A DNA stretch of 64,000 nt, from NCBI GenBank assembly GCA_944321165.1, contig CALUKE010000001.1, positions 1 to 64,000 on the forward strand. The letters are read 5' to 3'. Of this stretch, positions 55,071 to 64,000 are shown in pieces. Position numbers and translations under genes: made by a program. Source of the DNA: an uncultured Odoribacter sp. (GTDB lineage: Bacteria > Bacteroidota > Bacteroidia > Bacteroidales > Marinifilaceae). Below the pieces are notes generated by a model. That model made no database searches, was not told the DNA's origin, and saw only the letters and a list, made by a program, of their open reading frames with translations. Position 1 is the stretch's first letter, and each line of letters opens with the position of its first letter.

Positions 55071-56849
55071 TTATCGAATGGGTTTGGTTTTTTCCGCTAA
55101 CCAATGAGCCTCCTCCGGAGTCAGATAGGGGGCAGTTTTTTCATATACCTCTTGATGATATTCATTCAGCCATTTCTTTTCTTCTTCATCCAATAATTCT
55201 GGTATTATGGCTGAAGTGTCTATATAACAAAGTGTTAACGACTTAAATCCATACCATTCTCCGAATTCGTTTTTCATGACCGGTACGCATAGAATCATAT
55301 TTTCGTGCCGAACGCCATGCGAACCTTCTCGATAAAGTCCAGGTTCATCGGATGTGACCATTCCAGGAACGACATCCTGGTCTTTCAATTCTTGACGGAT
55401 GGCTTGTGGACCTTCGTGCACGTTCAAAAAGAAACCGATTCCGTGGCCGGTGCCGTGGCCGTAATTCCGACAGGTCTGCCAAAGCGGTTGACGGACGATT
55501 GCATCGATATTGCATCCTTTGGATCCTTTGGGGAAAATACATCTGCTTAATGCAATCATTCCTTTCAATACAATAGTATAATCTTCTTTTTCCAAGGTAG
55601 TTAATTCTCCGAGAGGAACGGTACGGGTAATATCTGTTGTTCCATGGGTATATTGTCCTCCGGAATCGATCAGATAAAATCCCCGGGGTTTCAGTTCGGC
55701 ATCTTCTCCCGGAACGGCAGAATAGTGTGGGAGAGCGGCATTTTCACCGTAAGCGGAGATATTGGCGAAACTGTCTTCTATGCAATCTTCATTTTGGGCT
55801 CTGAAGGCAGACAATTGTTTGGAAACAGAAGTCTCCGTTAAATGGTTGCCAATATTATTTTCCAGCCAATAAAAGAATTTTGTTAGGGCAACACTGTCTT
55901 TTACACAAGCTTTTCTAAACCCTTCTATTTCTACCGGATTTTTAATGGCTTTTGCCAGGACGATCGGAGATTCGAATTCTTTTACCTGGAATTGATGAAG
56001 CAGCTTGTTATAAACTGCGAAATTTAAAGTGGCGGCATCTACGGCGAATATGGAAGTATGTGCCAGTTCATCCAAAAAGCAAAACAGTTGATGATAATCC
56101 CGAATTTCGATATTTTCACGTTGCAATTCTGCGGCAACCTCTTTGGATACTTTGGCCGGTTTGACAAATAGCCAGGATTTTTCTTTTCCAACAACGGCAT
56201 AGCTGATTGCAACCGGATTATAAGCGATGTCGTGGCATCTGATGTTATACAACCAGGCGATCTCGTCCAAACAGCTGAACAGCATGTAATCGCTGTTTGT
56301 CTGGGTCAGTTTTTCCCGGATCATTTCAATTTTTTCACTGGCAGACTTACCGGCTGTTTCTGTTGGCACCAGAAATATCGGTTCATCGGGTAAAGCCGGA
56401 CGATCCAGCCAGATTTCTCCCAAAATATCCGTTTTTTCTACTACTTCGATTTGTTTCTTATTCAAGGTTTCCTGGAGGTATTTCATATCGCATACCGAAA
56501 TACAAAAACTATCCAGACTGACTCTACTTCCGGCAGGCAAATTGGCTGCCAACCATTCCGGATAATTGACTGCATCCGGAACTCTCAGTTTATGCATTTG
56601 AATTCCTGTATCTTTCAGTTGTTTCTCTGCCTGAATAAAATAACGGGTATCTGTCCATAATCCGGCATCGTTTTTTAATACGACAACTGTGCCGAATGAA
56701 CCGGTAAATCCGGAAATCCACTGCCGTTGTTTCCAGGCTGCAGGCAAATATTCGCTATTGTGTGGATCCGTTCCCGAGATGATATAGGCATCCAGGGATT
56801 CTCGTTCCATGATGTGTCTTAAAGCAGAAAGTTTTTCTTGTATCGTCAT
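55071..56849 (-). CDS. Aminopeptidase P family protein (M24)
   Basis: 592 residues. Two creatinase-like N-terminal domains (starting LSALRHIMERESLDAYIISG and later EKIEMIREKLTQTNSDYMLF) precede the pita-bread catalytic domain. Metal ligands are in LIDSGGQYTHGTTDITRT, HGTGHGIGFFLNVHEGP, and SDEPGLYREGSHGVRHENM. It removes N-terminal residues before proline. Likely cytoplasmic: no signal peptide. A TATCTTTG box lies at 56880-56873 on the minus strand, 24 bp before the start. Confidence 0.92.
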   Translation of the reverse strand: MTIQEKLSALRHIMERESLDAYIISGTDPHNSEYLPAAWKQRQWISGFTGSFGTVVVLKNDAGLWTDTRYFIQAEKQLKDTGIQMHKLRVPDAVNYPEWLAANLPAGSRVSLDSFCISVCDMKYLQETLNKKQIEVVEKTDILGEIWLDRPALPDEPIFLVPTETAGKSASEKIEMIREKLTQTNSDYMLFSCLDEIAWLYNIRCHDIAYNPVAISYAVVGKEKSWLFVKPAKVSKEVAAELQRENIEIRDYHQLFCFLDELAHTSIFAVDAATLNFAVYNKLLHQFQVKEFESPIVLAKAIKNPVEIEGFRKACVKDSVALTKFFYWLENNIGNHLTETSVSKQLSAFRAQNEDCIEDSFANISAYGENAALPHYSAVPGEDAELKPRGFYLIDSGGQYTHGTTDITRTVPLGELTTLEKEDYTIVLKGMIALSRCIFPKGSKGCNIDAIVRQPLWQTCRNYGHGTGHGIGFFLNVHEGPQAIRQELKDQDVVPGMVTSDEPGLYREGSHGVRHENMILCVPVMKNEFGEWYGFKSLTLCYIDTSAIIPELLDEEEKKWLNEYHQEVYEKTAPYLTPEEAHWLAEKTKPIR

Positions 56850-57009
56850 AATTGCATGGTTTTAAATTTTTTCAAAGATAGTAAGATAATATGAAAAATG
56901 TCATCGCTCTCTTTAAAATTGAAAGAGAATTTTATAAAACAGAAAAAGTAATATCCGGATACGATACAATTGTCATGTGATGCATTCATTATTCAAAACG
57001 ACAAGTATG

Positions 57010-57021
57010 TTACAAATGTAA
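57010..57021. promoter_or_regulatory. Distal operator-like palindrome
   Basis: TTACAAATGTAA, a perfect 12-bp inverted repeat of the same half-site as the three copies close to the XRE gene, about 490 bp upstream of its start. Confidence 0.5.
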
Positions 57022-57421
57022 ATAAAAGAAAGGCTAATATCGAATGATTACAATTGTCATTTTTGGTTTTTGTATATTTTTACATTTTTTAATTATCGTG
57101 TATTTTAGTAATTGATAATCATATACTAAGTGTTATTTTTAAAGAATTTACTTCAACTATTTTGACGTGTTTCTGATTTTTAAAGCGGTATAATGGGCTT
57201 TTTAAAGGTTATTTATTTATATAAATATTGAATAATCACATATTTATATCAATTCAATGAATGTGATAGTTTATGTAAAAATGCGATAGATATTAGCTGG
57301 TGAAATGATGTAACAATTTGATTTAAAGATTGTTTTTTAGATATATTGTATGAAGTTTGTATATAAATAATTGATTATCAAATCACAATACATCGACTTC
57401 TGTGTTATATTGAATATTTAA

Positions 57422-57490
57422 TTACATCTGTAAAGTGATATAATTACATCTGTAATTTGGTCGGTTTTTGAATTTGAATTACATTTGTAA
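57422..57490. promoter_or_regulatory. Triple operator: TTACA-nn-TGTAA palindromes
   Basis: Three palindromes: TTACATCTGTAA at 57422-57433 and 57444-57455 (22 bp apart, about two helical turns) and TTACATTTGTAA at 57479-57490, ending 17 bp before the XRE start codon. Spacing and position fit cooperative repressor binding and self-regulation by the gene's own product. Confidence 0.7.
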
Positions 57491-57507
57491 CATGAAAATA
57501 TGACAAA

Positions 57508-57870
57508 ATGCAAGAGAGATTCAAACAGCTTTTAGAGAAAAAAAATCTGACAGCGACCCGTTTTGCAGCGGTGATAAAAGTAAATGCCTCTGCCATGTCG
57601 CATATTTTAAACGGTCGAAGTAAACCGGGGTTCGATGTGTTGGATAAGATTGCGCAAGCTTTTCCGGATATAAACTTGAATTGGCTTATTTCCGGAAAAG
57701 GGTCGATGTTTAATCAGCACTCTGAGCTCTCACTTACAGAACCTCCTCAAATTTCGGAAGTAGCGGAGGAAACTACTACTGCTCCGGTTGAAATCAAAAT
57801 AACGGATCGAAAAATTAAACGGATTATTCTGTTTTTTGAAGACGGTAGTTTTGAAGATTATGAAAAATAA
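57508..57870 (+). CDS. XRE-family transcriptional regulator
   Basis: 120 residues. An N-terminal Cro/CI-type helix-turn-helix (RFKQLLEKKNLTATRFAAVI, NASAMSHILNGRSKPGFDVL) is followed by PDINLNWLISGKGSMF, a typical end of this domain. A proline/threonine-rich linker and a short C-terminal beta block (VEIKITDRKIKRIILFFEDG) complete it. Phage-repressor-like in sequence, but no phage genes lie nearby; housekeeping genes flank it. The palindromes upstream are its probable targets. Target genes elsewhere are unknown. Confidence 0.88.
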   Translation: MQERFKQLLEKKNLTATRFAAVIKVNASAMSHILNGRSKPGFDVLDKIAQAFPDINLNWLISGKGSMFNQHSELSLTEPPQISEVAEETTTAPVEIKITDRKIKRIILFFEDGSFEDYEK

Positions 57871-57902
57871 AAACTCTTCCCGATGCTTCAGAAAGAGTTT
57901 TT
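57869..57902. terminator. Bidirectional terminator between XRE gene and pyrD
   Basis: AAAAACTCTT and AAGAGTTTTT form a perfect 10-bp stem with A-runs and T-runs on both sides, serving the convergent genes that end at 57870 and 57920. Confidence 0.85.
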
Positions 57903-57919
57903 ATTTGCTGCTTACTGGC

Positions 57920-58825
57920 TTAGATGATGCCGATGATTTCTGATACGGAATTGAAATGATTATTATCCAGGTAGCTGTTTAGTCCATCGATGACTTTCAT
58001 GGTAATGGTTGGATCAATGAAATTGGCGGTACCGATTTGTACGGCGGAAGCTCCTGCCAGTAAAAATTCAATGGCATCCTCAGCACACATGATTCCGCCC
58101 AGACCGATTACAGGAATTTTAACAACCTTAGCCACCTGCCAAACCATTCGCAAAGCGATCGGTTTGACACAGGCTCCGCTTAAACCTCCGGTTGTAGTAC
58201 TTAGGAGTGGCTTCCGTTTGTGAATATCAATCGCCATACCCAGTAAGGTATTGATCAAAGAGACGGAGTCTGCGCCTGCTGATTCTACTGCCAATGCGAT
58301 TTCCTGAATATTTGTGACATTGGGAGACAGTTTTACCATCAAGTGTTTTTTGTATACGTTTCTTACGGCTTTTACCACTTCGGCGGCTGAGGTACAGCTG
58401 GTTCCGAAAGCCATACCACCTTCTTTGACATTGGGACAAGAGATGTTCAATTCGATGCCTGGGATGTTTTCCAGGGCGTTTATTTTTTCTGCTGTAGCAG
58501 CATAGTCCGCAATGGTGGAGCCAGAAACATTTACCAGTATATTTGTCTGGATATCTTTGATTTCAGGATAAATGTGGGAAATGAAATAATCGACACCTTT
58601 GTTTTGCAAGCCGACAGCATTCAGCATACCGGAGGGGGTTTCTGCCATGCGTGGATAAGGATTGCCTTCCCGATGTTTCAACGTAGTTCCTTTGACGATG
58701 AATCCACCTAATTTATCAAGTTGAATAAAATCTTTAAATTCAACTCCATAACCAAATGTACCTGATGCTGTTAAAACTGGATTCTTCAGTTTTAAGCCAT
58801 GAAGGTTTATGCTTAAATTTGCCAT
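57920..58825 (-). CDS. pyrD: Dihydroorotate dehydrogenase, catalytic subunit (class 1B)
   Basis: 301 residues. FMN enzyme that oxidises dihydroorotate in pyrimidine synthesis. Motifs: [33 protein letters not shown] with the class-1 active-site cysteine, [15 protein letters not shown] and [20 protein letters not shown]. Pairing with pyrK (13-bp overlap) shows the NAD-dependent heteromeric class 1B. Confidence 0.95.
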   Translation of the reverse strand: MANLSINLHGLKLKNPVLTASGTFGYGVEFKDFIQLDKLGGFIVKGTTLKHREGNPYPRMAETPSGMLNAVGLQNKGVDYFISHIYPEIKDIQTNILVNVSGSTIADYAATAEKINALENIPGIELNISCPNVKEGGMAFGTSCTSAAEVVKAVRNVYKKHLMVKLSPNVTNIQEIALAVESAGADSVSLINTLLGMAIDIHKRKPLLSTTTGGLSGACVKPIALRMVWQVAKVVKIPVIGLGGIMCAEDAIEFLLAGASAVQIGTANFIDPTITMKVIDGLNSYLDNNHFNSVSEIIGII

Positions 58826-59574
58826 TTTAAATCGTTTATGTTAAATACCGGACCGTCTGTACACACACATTTATGGCCTTCTCGAGTGTCGTTGACGCAA
58901 CAGAGGCAAACACCTATACCACAGGCCATTTTATTTTCTAAAGAAACTTCGCAATCAATATGTTTTGAATATGCACGTTGAGCCACTGCTTTCATCATCG
59001 GTTCCGGGCCGCAACAAAAGATGTGGTCGAAAGATTCATTCCAGATGGAATGTTGGGTTGGAAATCCCTTTTCTCCGAATGAACCGTCTTCTGTTGTATA
59101 GTATACTGTTGCATATTTTTCATATTCTTCCTGTAAAATAATGTCTTTGGCTGTTCGGGTACCAATCAGTACGACAGGGGATAAGCCTTTGTTTTTTAAT
59201 TCTTTGGAGAGATGCAAAAGAGGGGCGATTCCTACGCCGCCACCAACTAGCAGACAGCGACCTTGTTCGGGTTGTGTAAATTGATTCCCTAATGGCAGTA
59301 TAACATTCAACTTTTCTCCGCATGCCAGTTGGGAGAGTTTTTCCGTACCTTTTCCAGCAATTTTTATCAGTAGATAAAGCAAACCTTTTTCTGGTTCTAC
59401 ATTATGAACCGATATCGGACGTCGTAGGAAAGTGGAAGGCGAGTTTTCAACCTTTACATTTACGAATTGACCGGCTTGGATTTCCGGTAGCTCAGGGGAA
59501 AACAGCACCAAAAGAAAACTGTCGGCATTGAGCCGCCGATTCTCTCTGACAGTTAAATCTAATATTTTCTTCAT
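58813..59574 (-). CDS. pyrK: Dihydroorotate dehydrogenase electron-transfer subunit
   Basis: 253 residues. An FAD-binding barrel with [15 protein letters not shown], an NAD-binding part with [20 protein letters not shown], and a C-terminal [2Fe-2S] cluster motif in [20 protein letters not shown] plus CVC. It passes electrons from PyrD to NAD. uvrA lies 24 bp upstream on the same strand. Confidence 0.95.
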   Translation of the reverse strand: MKKILDLTVRENRRLNADSFLLVLFSPELPEIQAGQFVNVKVENSPSTFLRRPISVHNVEPEKGLLYLLIKIAGKGTEKLSQLACGEKLNVILPLGNQFTQPEQGRCLLVGGGVGIAPLLHLSKELKNKGLSPVVLIGTRTAKDIILQEEYEKYATVYYTTEDGSFGEKGFPTQHSIWNESFDHIFCCGPEPMMKAVAQRAYSKHIDCEVSLENKMACGIGVCLCCVNDTREGHKCVCTDGPVFNINDLKWQI

Positions 59575-59598
59575 GTGTTACAGAATATATAATAGTCA

Positions 59599-62373
59599 CT
59601 ATTTATGAGCTTGTAATTTTTCTTTCAGATAACGTCCCGTGTAGGAATTCGGACAGTTTATCAATTCTTCCGGGGTACCGGTGAATATGACAGAACCACC
59701 CTCTTTTCCACCTTCAGGCCCCAAATCGATGATGTGGTCAGCACATTTTATGACGTCCATATTGTGTTCTATGATCAATACGGAATGTCCTCGTTCGATC
59801 AAGGCATTCAATGCATTCATCAGTTTGTGAATATCGTGGAAATGCAGACCGGTTGTCGGTTCATCGAAAACAAACAGAGTCGGTTCGGCATTTTCCCTAC
59901 TCAGGTGGTAGGCTAATTTCACTCGTTGACTTTCACCACCACTGAGTGTGCTTGAGGATTGTCCCAATTTGACATATCCCAGACCTACATCAACCAGTTT
60001 CTGCAGCTTGTCGACAATGCTCCGTTCGCTGTGTCCGGTACCGGATGAAAAAAATTCCAGCGCCTGGTTGACAGTCATTTCCAATATGTCGTAAATATTT
60101 TTCCCTTGGTAATTGATTTCCAGGACTTCTTCCTTGAAGCGTTTGCCTTTGCAATGTTCGCATTCCAGATATACATCCGCCATAAACTGCATTTCGACTT
60201 TAATGATTCCTTCCCCTTGACATTCTTCGCAACGTCCGCCGGGCACGTTAAAGGAAAAGTAGGATGGTTTGAAGCCTTGCATCCTGGCTGCTTGGGTCTC
60301 TGAGAAAATTTTGCGTATATCATCCCAGGCTTTCAAATAGGTTACCGGATTTGAACGGGTTGATTTTCCGATGGGGTTTTGATCGATGAATTCTACTCCA
60401 CAAATAGCATTCAAATCTCCGCTCAATTGATCGAAACTGCCTGTGCGGTCGGAGTAATCACCGTAATATTTTTTCAAGGCAGGTACCAGAATGGTTTTGA
60501 CCAGGGTACTTTTTCCGGATCCACTGACACCGGTGATGGCTGTCATGACCTTGAGGGGAATATCGACGGTGATATTTTTCAGGTTATTTTCCGTGGCACC
60601 GGAAAGGGTGATTTTCTGTTGCCAGCTGCGTCGATGAAGCGGTATTTCGATGGTTCGCTTTCCCAAAATGTATTCAGCAGTCAGGGTGTTCGCCGTTTTC
60701 AGAGCTTGCATATCTCCCTGAAATACAACCTCACCTCCCTGGCGTCCTGCCAGAGGACCGATGTCAATGACTTCGTCGGCAGCTTGGATAATATCTTCGT
60801 CGTGTTCAACGACAATGACTGTATTTCCTAAATCGCGTAATTTTTTTAAAACCTTGATCAATTGCTCTGTATCTCTGGAATGCAATCCGATACTGGGTTC
60901 ATCCAATATATAGAGTGAACCGACCAGTGCCGACCCGAGAGAGGTGGCTAAGTTGATTCTCTGCGATTCGCCTCCGGAAAGAGAGGAAGAGAGACGGTTC
61001 AGGGTCAGATAGCCTAAACCTACTTCGAGTAAAAATTCGAGCCGGTTTTTAATATCCGGTAAAATTCGTTCTGCCACCTGAGTCTGGTGTGGAGTCAAAG
61101 AGAGGGTATCGAAAAACTCTTTTAATTCTGTAATGGGCATTTCGACCAGTTCGGGTACAGACTTTCCTCCGATTTTGACGTAAGCAGCTTCCGGTTTCAA
61201 ACGAGTTCCCTGACATTCCGGGCATTTGGTCTTTCCGGTATACCTGGCAATCATAACCCGGTTCTGGATTTTGTATTTTTTGGATTCCAGATAATTGAAG
61301 AAATCATAAATACCCTCAAAAAAAGAACATCCATGCCACAGAAGGTATTTTTCTTTTTCTGTCAGTTCATAATAGGGGGTATGGACTGGAAAATTGGCTT
61401 TGTGTGCATTTTTTATCAGATCGTTTTTCCATTCGCTCATTTTTTCACCTCTCCAACACATGATTGCATCCTCATAGACACTGAGTGATTTGTTGGGGAC
61501 GACCAGATCTTCGTCTATACCTAAGATTTTTCCATATCCTTCGCATTTGGGACAGGCTCCCAGAGGAGAATTGAAACTGAAGGTATTGATGGTTGGTACA
61601 CTAAAAGTCATTCCGTCAGCTTCATAGCGATTGGAAAAAGAACGAATTTCCCCGTCAATCTCTACGAAACATTCTCCACCTCCTTCATACAGAGCTGTTT
61701 CTACTGATTCTGAAATTCTGGAAACAGTATCTTTTTCCAGGTTGACCTGAATACGGTCGATGACCAAATAAACAGTCTCCGAATCGGATAGCGGTTTATT
61801 TTCATTCAGGATATCGTCTATACGGTGATAGTTTTCTCCTATCTTGATCCGGGTAAATCCTTGGCTTAACAGGAGCTTTAAAGTATCGAACTGGCGTATG
61901 CGCGCTGGTTTTGCCAGTATGATGGCCGTTTTTCCGGTATGTTCATCCAGAATATAACGGGTAATGTCATCGATGTTGTCCCGTTTGACTTCTCGACCGG
62001 AGATGGGAGAGAAAGTCTGGCCGGCACGGGCATAAAGCAATTTGATATAATCGTAGATTTCGGTGGAGGTGCCGACCGTTGAGCGGGGATTGGAGGTGTT
62101 CACCTTTTGCTCGATGGCGACAGCTGGGGGAATCCCTTTGATATAATCACATTCCGGTTTATTCAAACGACCCAAAAACTGACGGGCGTATGCCGAGAGG
62201 CTTTCTACATAGCGTCGTTGTCCTTCTGCATACAAGGTGTCGAAAGCCAGTGAGGACTTTCCGCTTCCGGATACCCCTGTGATCACAATCAGTTTATTGA
62301 GCTCTATTTTCAGATCAATATTTTTCAGATTGTGTACCCGAATTCCTTTCAAATCGATATATTGTTTGCTCAT
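59599..62373 (-). CDS. uvrA: Excinuclease ABC subunit A
   Basis: 924 residues from ATG 62373 (MSKQYIDLKGIRVHNLKNID); a GTG six bases upstream is an alternative. It is the damage-recognition ATPase of nucleotide excision repair. Two ABC modules: Walker A GVSGSGKS at residues 33-40 and again near 620, signature LSGGESQRINLA and LSGGESQRVKLA. Zinc-finger cysteine pairs are in CPKCEGYG, KCPECQGTRL, and RCEECQGEG/CEHCKGKRF. Heads a uvrA-pyrK-pyrD string. Confidence 0.97.
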   Translation of the reverse strand: MSKQYIDLKGIRVHNLKNIDLKIELNKLIVITGVSGSGKSSLAFDTLYAEGQRRYVESLSAYARQFLGRLNKPECDYIKGIPPAVAIEQKVNTSNPRSTVGTSTEIYDYIKLLYARAGQTFSPISGREVKRDNIDDITRYILDEHTGKTAIILAKPARIRQFDTLKLLLSQGFTRIKIGENYHRIDDILNENKPLSDSETVYLVIDRIQVNLEKDTVSRISESVETALYEGGGECFVEIDGEIRSFSNRYEADGMTFSVPTINTFSFNSPLGACPKCEGYGKILGIDEDLVVPNKSLSVYEDAIMCWRGEKMSEWKNDLIKNAHKANFPVHTPYYELTEKEKYLLWHGCSFFEGIYDFFNYLESKKYKIQNRVMIARYTGKTKCPECQGTRLKPEAAYVKIGGKSVPELVEMPITELKEFFDTLSLTPHQTQVAERILPDIKNRLEFLLEVGLGYLTLNRLSSSLSGGESQRINLATSLGSALVGSLYILDEPSIGLHSRDTEQLIKVLKKLRDLGNTVIVVEHDEDIIQAADEVIDIGPLAGRQGGEVVFQGDMQALKTANTLTAEYILGKRTIEIPLHRRSWQQKITLSGATENNLKNITVDIPLKVMTAITGVSGSGKSTLVKTILVPALKKYYGDYSDRTGSFDQLSGDLNAICGVEFIDQNPIGKSTRSNPVTYLKAWDDIRKIFSETQAARMQGFKPSYFSFNVPGGRCEECQGEGIIKVEMQFMADVYLECEHCKGKRFKEEVLEINYQGKNIYDILEMTVNQALEFFSSGTGHSERSIVDKLQKLVDVGLGYVKLGQSSSTLSGGESQRVKLAYHLSRENAEPTLFVFDEPTTGLHFHDIHKLMNALNALIERGHSVLIIEHNMDVIKCADHIIDLGPEGGKEGGSVIFTGTPEELINCPNSYTGRYLKEKLQAHK

Positions 62374-62395
62374 ACTCACTTTCTAATCCGTCTCG

Positions 62396-62403
62396 CAAAG
62401 ATA
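62396..62403 (-). promoter_or_regulatory. -7 box before uvrA
   Basis: TATCTTTG on the minus strand, 22 bp before the uvrA ATG; a TAnnTTTG match without a clear upstream TTG at standard spacing. Confidence 0.4.
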
Positions 62404-62427
62404 ATGAAAATGTTACAACCGAAAAAT

Positions 62428-62454
62428 AAAAGCACCCTTGCGTAGGGTGCTTTT
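62428..62454 (-). terminator. Terminator of the rpsF-rpsR-rplI operon
   Basis: AAAAGCACCCT and AGGGTGCTTTT form a perfect 11-bp stem with a 5-nt loop, followed on the minus strand by TATTTTTC. It closes the ribosomal operon before uvrA. Confidence 0.85.
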
Positions 62455-62510
62455 AAATGTTTGGAATATGTTTGGAAATACGTTTATAGTCCGTTAATGA
62501 CTTTAATTAA

Positions 62511-62951
62511 TTATTCAGAAACTACTTCGAACTGAACATCTACTTTCACTTCACGGTGAAGTTTGATTACAGCCGTATAAGTTCCTACTTCTTTGATTTC
62601 TTTCAGCATGATTTTCTTCCGATCAATATCGAATCCCTGTGCAGAAAGTGCTTCTGCGATCATGATATTGTTTACAGATCCGAAAATCTTACCGGTGCTG
62701 CTGGTCTTTGCACCGACAGTCAACTTCAGTTCAGCCAGTTTTGCAGCCAGTTCTTCAGCTTCTGCTTTCAGTTTTGCTTCTTTGTGTGCCCGTTGTTTGA
62801 TGTTTTCAGCAACGATTTTTTTAGCAGCTTCAGTAGCTAAAATGGCATATCCCTGAGGAATCAGGTAGTTACGACCATATCCGGGTTTTACGTTGATCAC
62901 GTCATCTTTATGACCCAGATTTGCAATATCTGTCAATAATATAATCTGCAT
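62511..62951 (-). CDS. rplI: Ribosomal protein bL9
   Basis: 146 residues; N-terminal MQIILLTDIANLGHKDDVIN then VKPGYGRNYLIPQGYA, the bL9 signature, then the connecting helix and C-terminal domain (KIFGSVNNIMIAEALSAQGF). Last gene of the ribosomal operon. Confidence 0.97.
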   Translation of the reverse strand: MQIILLTDIANLGHKDDVINVKPGYGRNYLIPQGYAILATEAAKKIVAENIKQRAHKEAKLKAEAEELAAKLAELKLTVGAKTSSTGKIFGSVNNIMIAEALSAQGFDIDRKKIMLKEIKEVGTYTAVIKLHREVKVDVQFEVVSE

Positions 62952-62969
62952 CTTGTGTCCTCCTTTTAA

Positions 62970-63239
62970 TTATTTCATCAAATCGGTTACGTAGGGCAAC
63001 AAAGCAAGATGTCTTGCTCTTTTTACAGCAGTTGCAACTTTTCTCTGATATTTTACAGAAGTTCCGGTAATTCTTCTGGGAAGGATTTTCCCTTGTTCGT
63101 TCAAGAACTTCTTTAAGAATTCAGGATCTTTGTAATCGATAAACTTAATTCTTGCTTTTCTGAAACGGCAGTATTTTTTCTTTTTTACATCCACCGTAGG
63201 GGGAGTCAGATATCTGATTTCACTTTCATTCTGTGCCAT
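62970..63239 (-). CDS. rpsR: Ribosomal protein bS18
   Basis: 89 residues; [20 protein letters not shown] and [20 protein letters not shown] and [16 protein letters not shown] are the bS18 core. One cysteine (YCRFRKARI) sits before the core. It starts 3 bp after the rpsF stop. Confidence 0.97.
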   Translation of the reverse strand: MAQNESEIRYLTPPTVDVKKKKYCRFRKARIKFIDYKDPEFLKKFLNEQGKILPRRITGTSVKYQRKVATAVKRARHLALLPYVTDLMK

Positions 63240-63242
63240 GGC

Positions 63243-63590
63243 TTATTTCTCCTCTTGTTTAGCTATTTTACTTCTTCTTTTTAAAGTATACTCATAGGCA
63301 TACTTGTCCAATCTAAACGTTAAAAAACGAATAACTCTTTCGTCGCGTCTGTAAGCGGTTTCCAGTTTGTCTACCAGAGAGCCTTCGGCTTCAAACTGCA
63401 ACAAGTTGTAAAATCCGGTCGTTTTTTTCTGAATCGGATAAGCCAGCTTGCGAAGTCCCCAAGCTTCCTCGTGTTCAATCGTACCACCATTCTCAACGAT
63501 GGTATTTTTGAATTTTTCTACCGCTTCCTTTATCTGTTGCTCAGATAAAACGGGAGTTGTAATGAAAACGGTCTCGTAATGATTCAACAT
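63243..63590 (-). CDS. rpsF: Ribosomal protein bS6
   Basis: 115 residues from ATG 63590 ([20 protein letters not shown]); the longer frame to 63647 runs into the promoter. Typical features: [27 protein letters not shown] and a basic C-terminus. First gene of rpsF-rpsR-rplI. Confidence 0.96.
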   Translation of the reverse strand: MLNHYETVFITTPVLSEQQIKEAVEKFKNTIVENGGTIEHEEAWGLRKLAYPIQKKTTGFYNLLQFEAEGSLVDKLETAYRRDERVIRFLTFRLDKYAYEYTLKRRSKIAKQEEK

Positions 63591-63629
63591 AATTAATTGA
63601 TTATTAGTATAAAAATAATTTATCGGCTG

Positions 63630-63661
63630 CAAAGGTACTATTTTCACCTGAAACCACCAAA
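63630..63661 (-). promoter_or_regulatory. Promoter of the rpsF operon
   Basis: On the minus strand TTTG (63661-63658), a 20-bp spacer, then TACCTTTG (63637-63630), about 40 bp before the rpsF start: a full consensus match, expected for a ribosomal operon. Confidence 0.75.
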
Positions 63662-63693
63662 CAATTGTCGAAATCTTTTGAATTTGAAGTCGG

Positions 63694-64000
63694 TCAATAT
63701 ATTTTCTTCTGGTTCAGTGCCCGATGGTATTCAGCCGCATAACGATTGTGTTCACGCAAAGTCCGGGAAAAATAATGACTACCGGAAAAATCGCTTTTTG
63801 CACAGAAAAACAGGTAGTTGTGATGTTGATAATTCAGTACGGCGTCAATGACCTGAATGGAAGGCATGCGGATCGGTCCAGGAGGAAGTCCTGCATATTT
63901 ATAGGTATTGTAGGGTGAATCGATTTCCTGGTGTTTATCCAGTATTCGTTTGATGGTAAAGTCTCCCCAGGCAAATTTCAAGGTCGGGCAGGCTTCCAAT
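63694..64000 (-). CDS. mltG: Endolytic transglycosylase MltG, C-terminal part
   Basis: The frame runs off the right edge; only about the last 101 residues are present. [36 protein letters not shown] and the motif [20 protein letters not shown] match the C-terminal end of YceG/MltG, which cuts nascent peptidoglycan strands in the inner membrane. The catalytic glutamate lies outside the window. Confidence 0.88.
   Translation of the reverse strand, partial: LEACPTLKFAWGDFTIKRILDKHQEIDSPYNTYKYAGLPPGPIRMPSIQVIDAVLNYQHHNYLFFCAKSDFSGSHYFSRTLREHNRYAAEYHRALNQKKIY

Larger units (their letters stand above)
56850..57507. other. 658-bp AT-rich non-coding region with repeated palindromes
   Basis: No credible gene on either strand. 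The region is visibly richer in A and T than its surroundings. It contains a -7 box for the M24 peptidase gene near 56873 and several 12-bp palindromes of the form TTACA-nn-TGTAA plus degenerate copies (56965-56975 TACAATTGTCA; 57048-57059 TTACAATTGTCA). Most probably it is the control region of the XRE gene that follows; an unrecognised small RNA cannot be excluded. Confidence 0.6.

Noticed and set aside
1..64000. CRISPR arrays, prophage, rRNA genes, replication origin
   Set aside because: No regularly spaced repeats, phage structural genes, rRNA sequence or DnaA-box cluster was seen.

Overview
The window looks like chromosome from a Bacteroidales bacterium. Supporting signs are SusC/SusD genes under a FecI/FecR pair, several TAnnTTTG-type promoter boxes, lipoprotein-rich operons, N-terminal carboxypeptidase-regulatory-like domains on outer-membrane proteins, and the rpsF-rpsR-rplI, mreBCD-mrdA-rodA and hutI-ftcD gene groups. 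A placement near Odoribacter/Butyricimonas is only a guess from gene content.

Layout. (1) 1-13.2 kb, + strand: a partial beta-sandwich protein, a membrane-anchored thioredoxin-fold protein apparently split by a one-base indel, a signal peptidase I, two paralogous transglutaminase-like lipoproteins (one without its catalytic residues), and an RND efflux set of one adaptor and two permeases with no TolC-type gene. (2) 13.2-21.9 kb: a rearranged accessory zone with many broken genes. It holds a truncated outer-membrane protein, an unknown minus-strand gene, a GNAT acetyltransferase stub, two intact outer-membrane beta-barrel proteins of different base composition, a broken IS256-family element, and minus-strand remnants of a second thioredoxin-fold/signal-peptidase pair. 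It ends at tRNA-Phe. Three related hairpins are spread through it. (3) 21.9-33.8 kb: DUF4105 protein, ECF sigma factor, FecR anti-sigma factor, SusC, SusD, DUF4843 protein, PKD-like lipoprotein and a TlpA-like protein, which together form one cell-surface uptake locus.

(4) 33.8-45.2 kb, minus strand: truA, sbcC-sbcD, a GH29 fucosidase, a DUF3089 lipoprotein, and ftcD-hutI (histidine degradation). (5) 45.3-52.6 kb, minus strand: purH-mreB-mreC-mreD-mrdA-rodA, the cell-elongation operon led by a purine gene. (6) 52.7-57.9 kb: a small membrane protein, an ECF sigma factor with a protein carrying both an inner-membrane helix and a C-terminal beta-barrel, an M24 aminopeptidase P, and an XRE regulator behind a 658-bp AT-rich region with repeated TTACA-nn-TGTAA palindromes. 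(7) 57.9-64 kb, minus strand: pyrD-pyrK-uvrA, the rpsF-rpsR-rplI ribosomal operon, and the C-terminal end of mltG.

The strongest unexplained signals are the duplicated thioredoxin-fold/signal-peptidase pair (intact at 0.5-2 kb, broken at 21.4-21.75 kb), the dead/live transglutaminase-like pair, the repeat hairpins of the accessory zone, the operator cluster of the XRE gene, and the sigma/dual-membrane protein pair. All calls come from reading the sequence; no database search was run.
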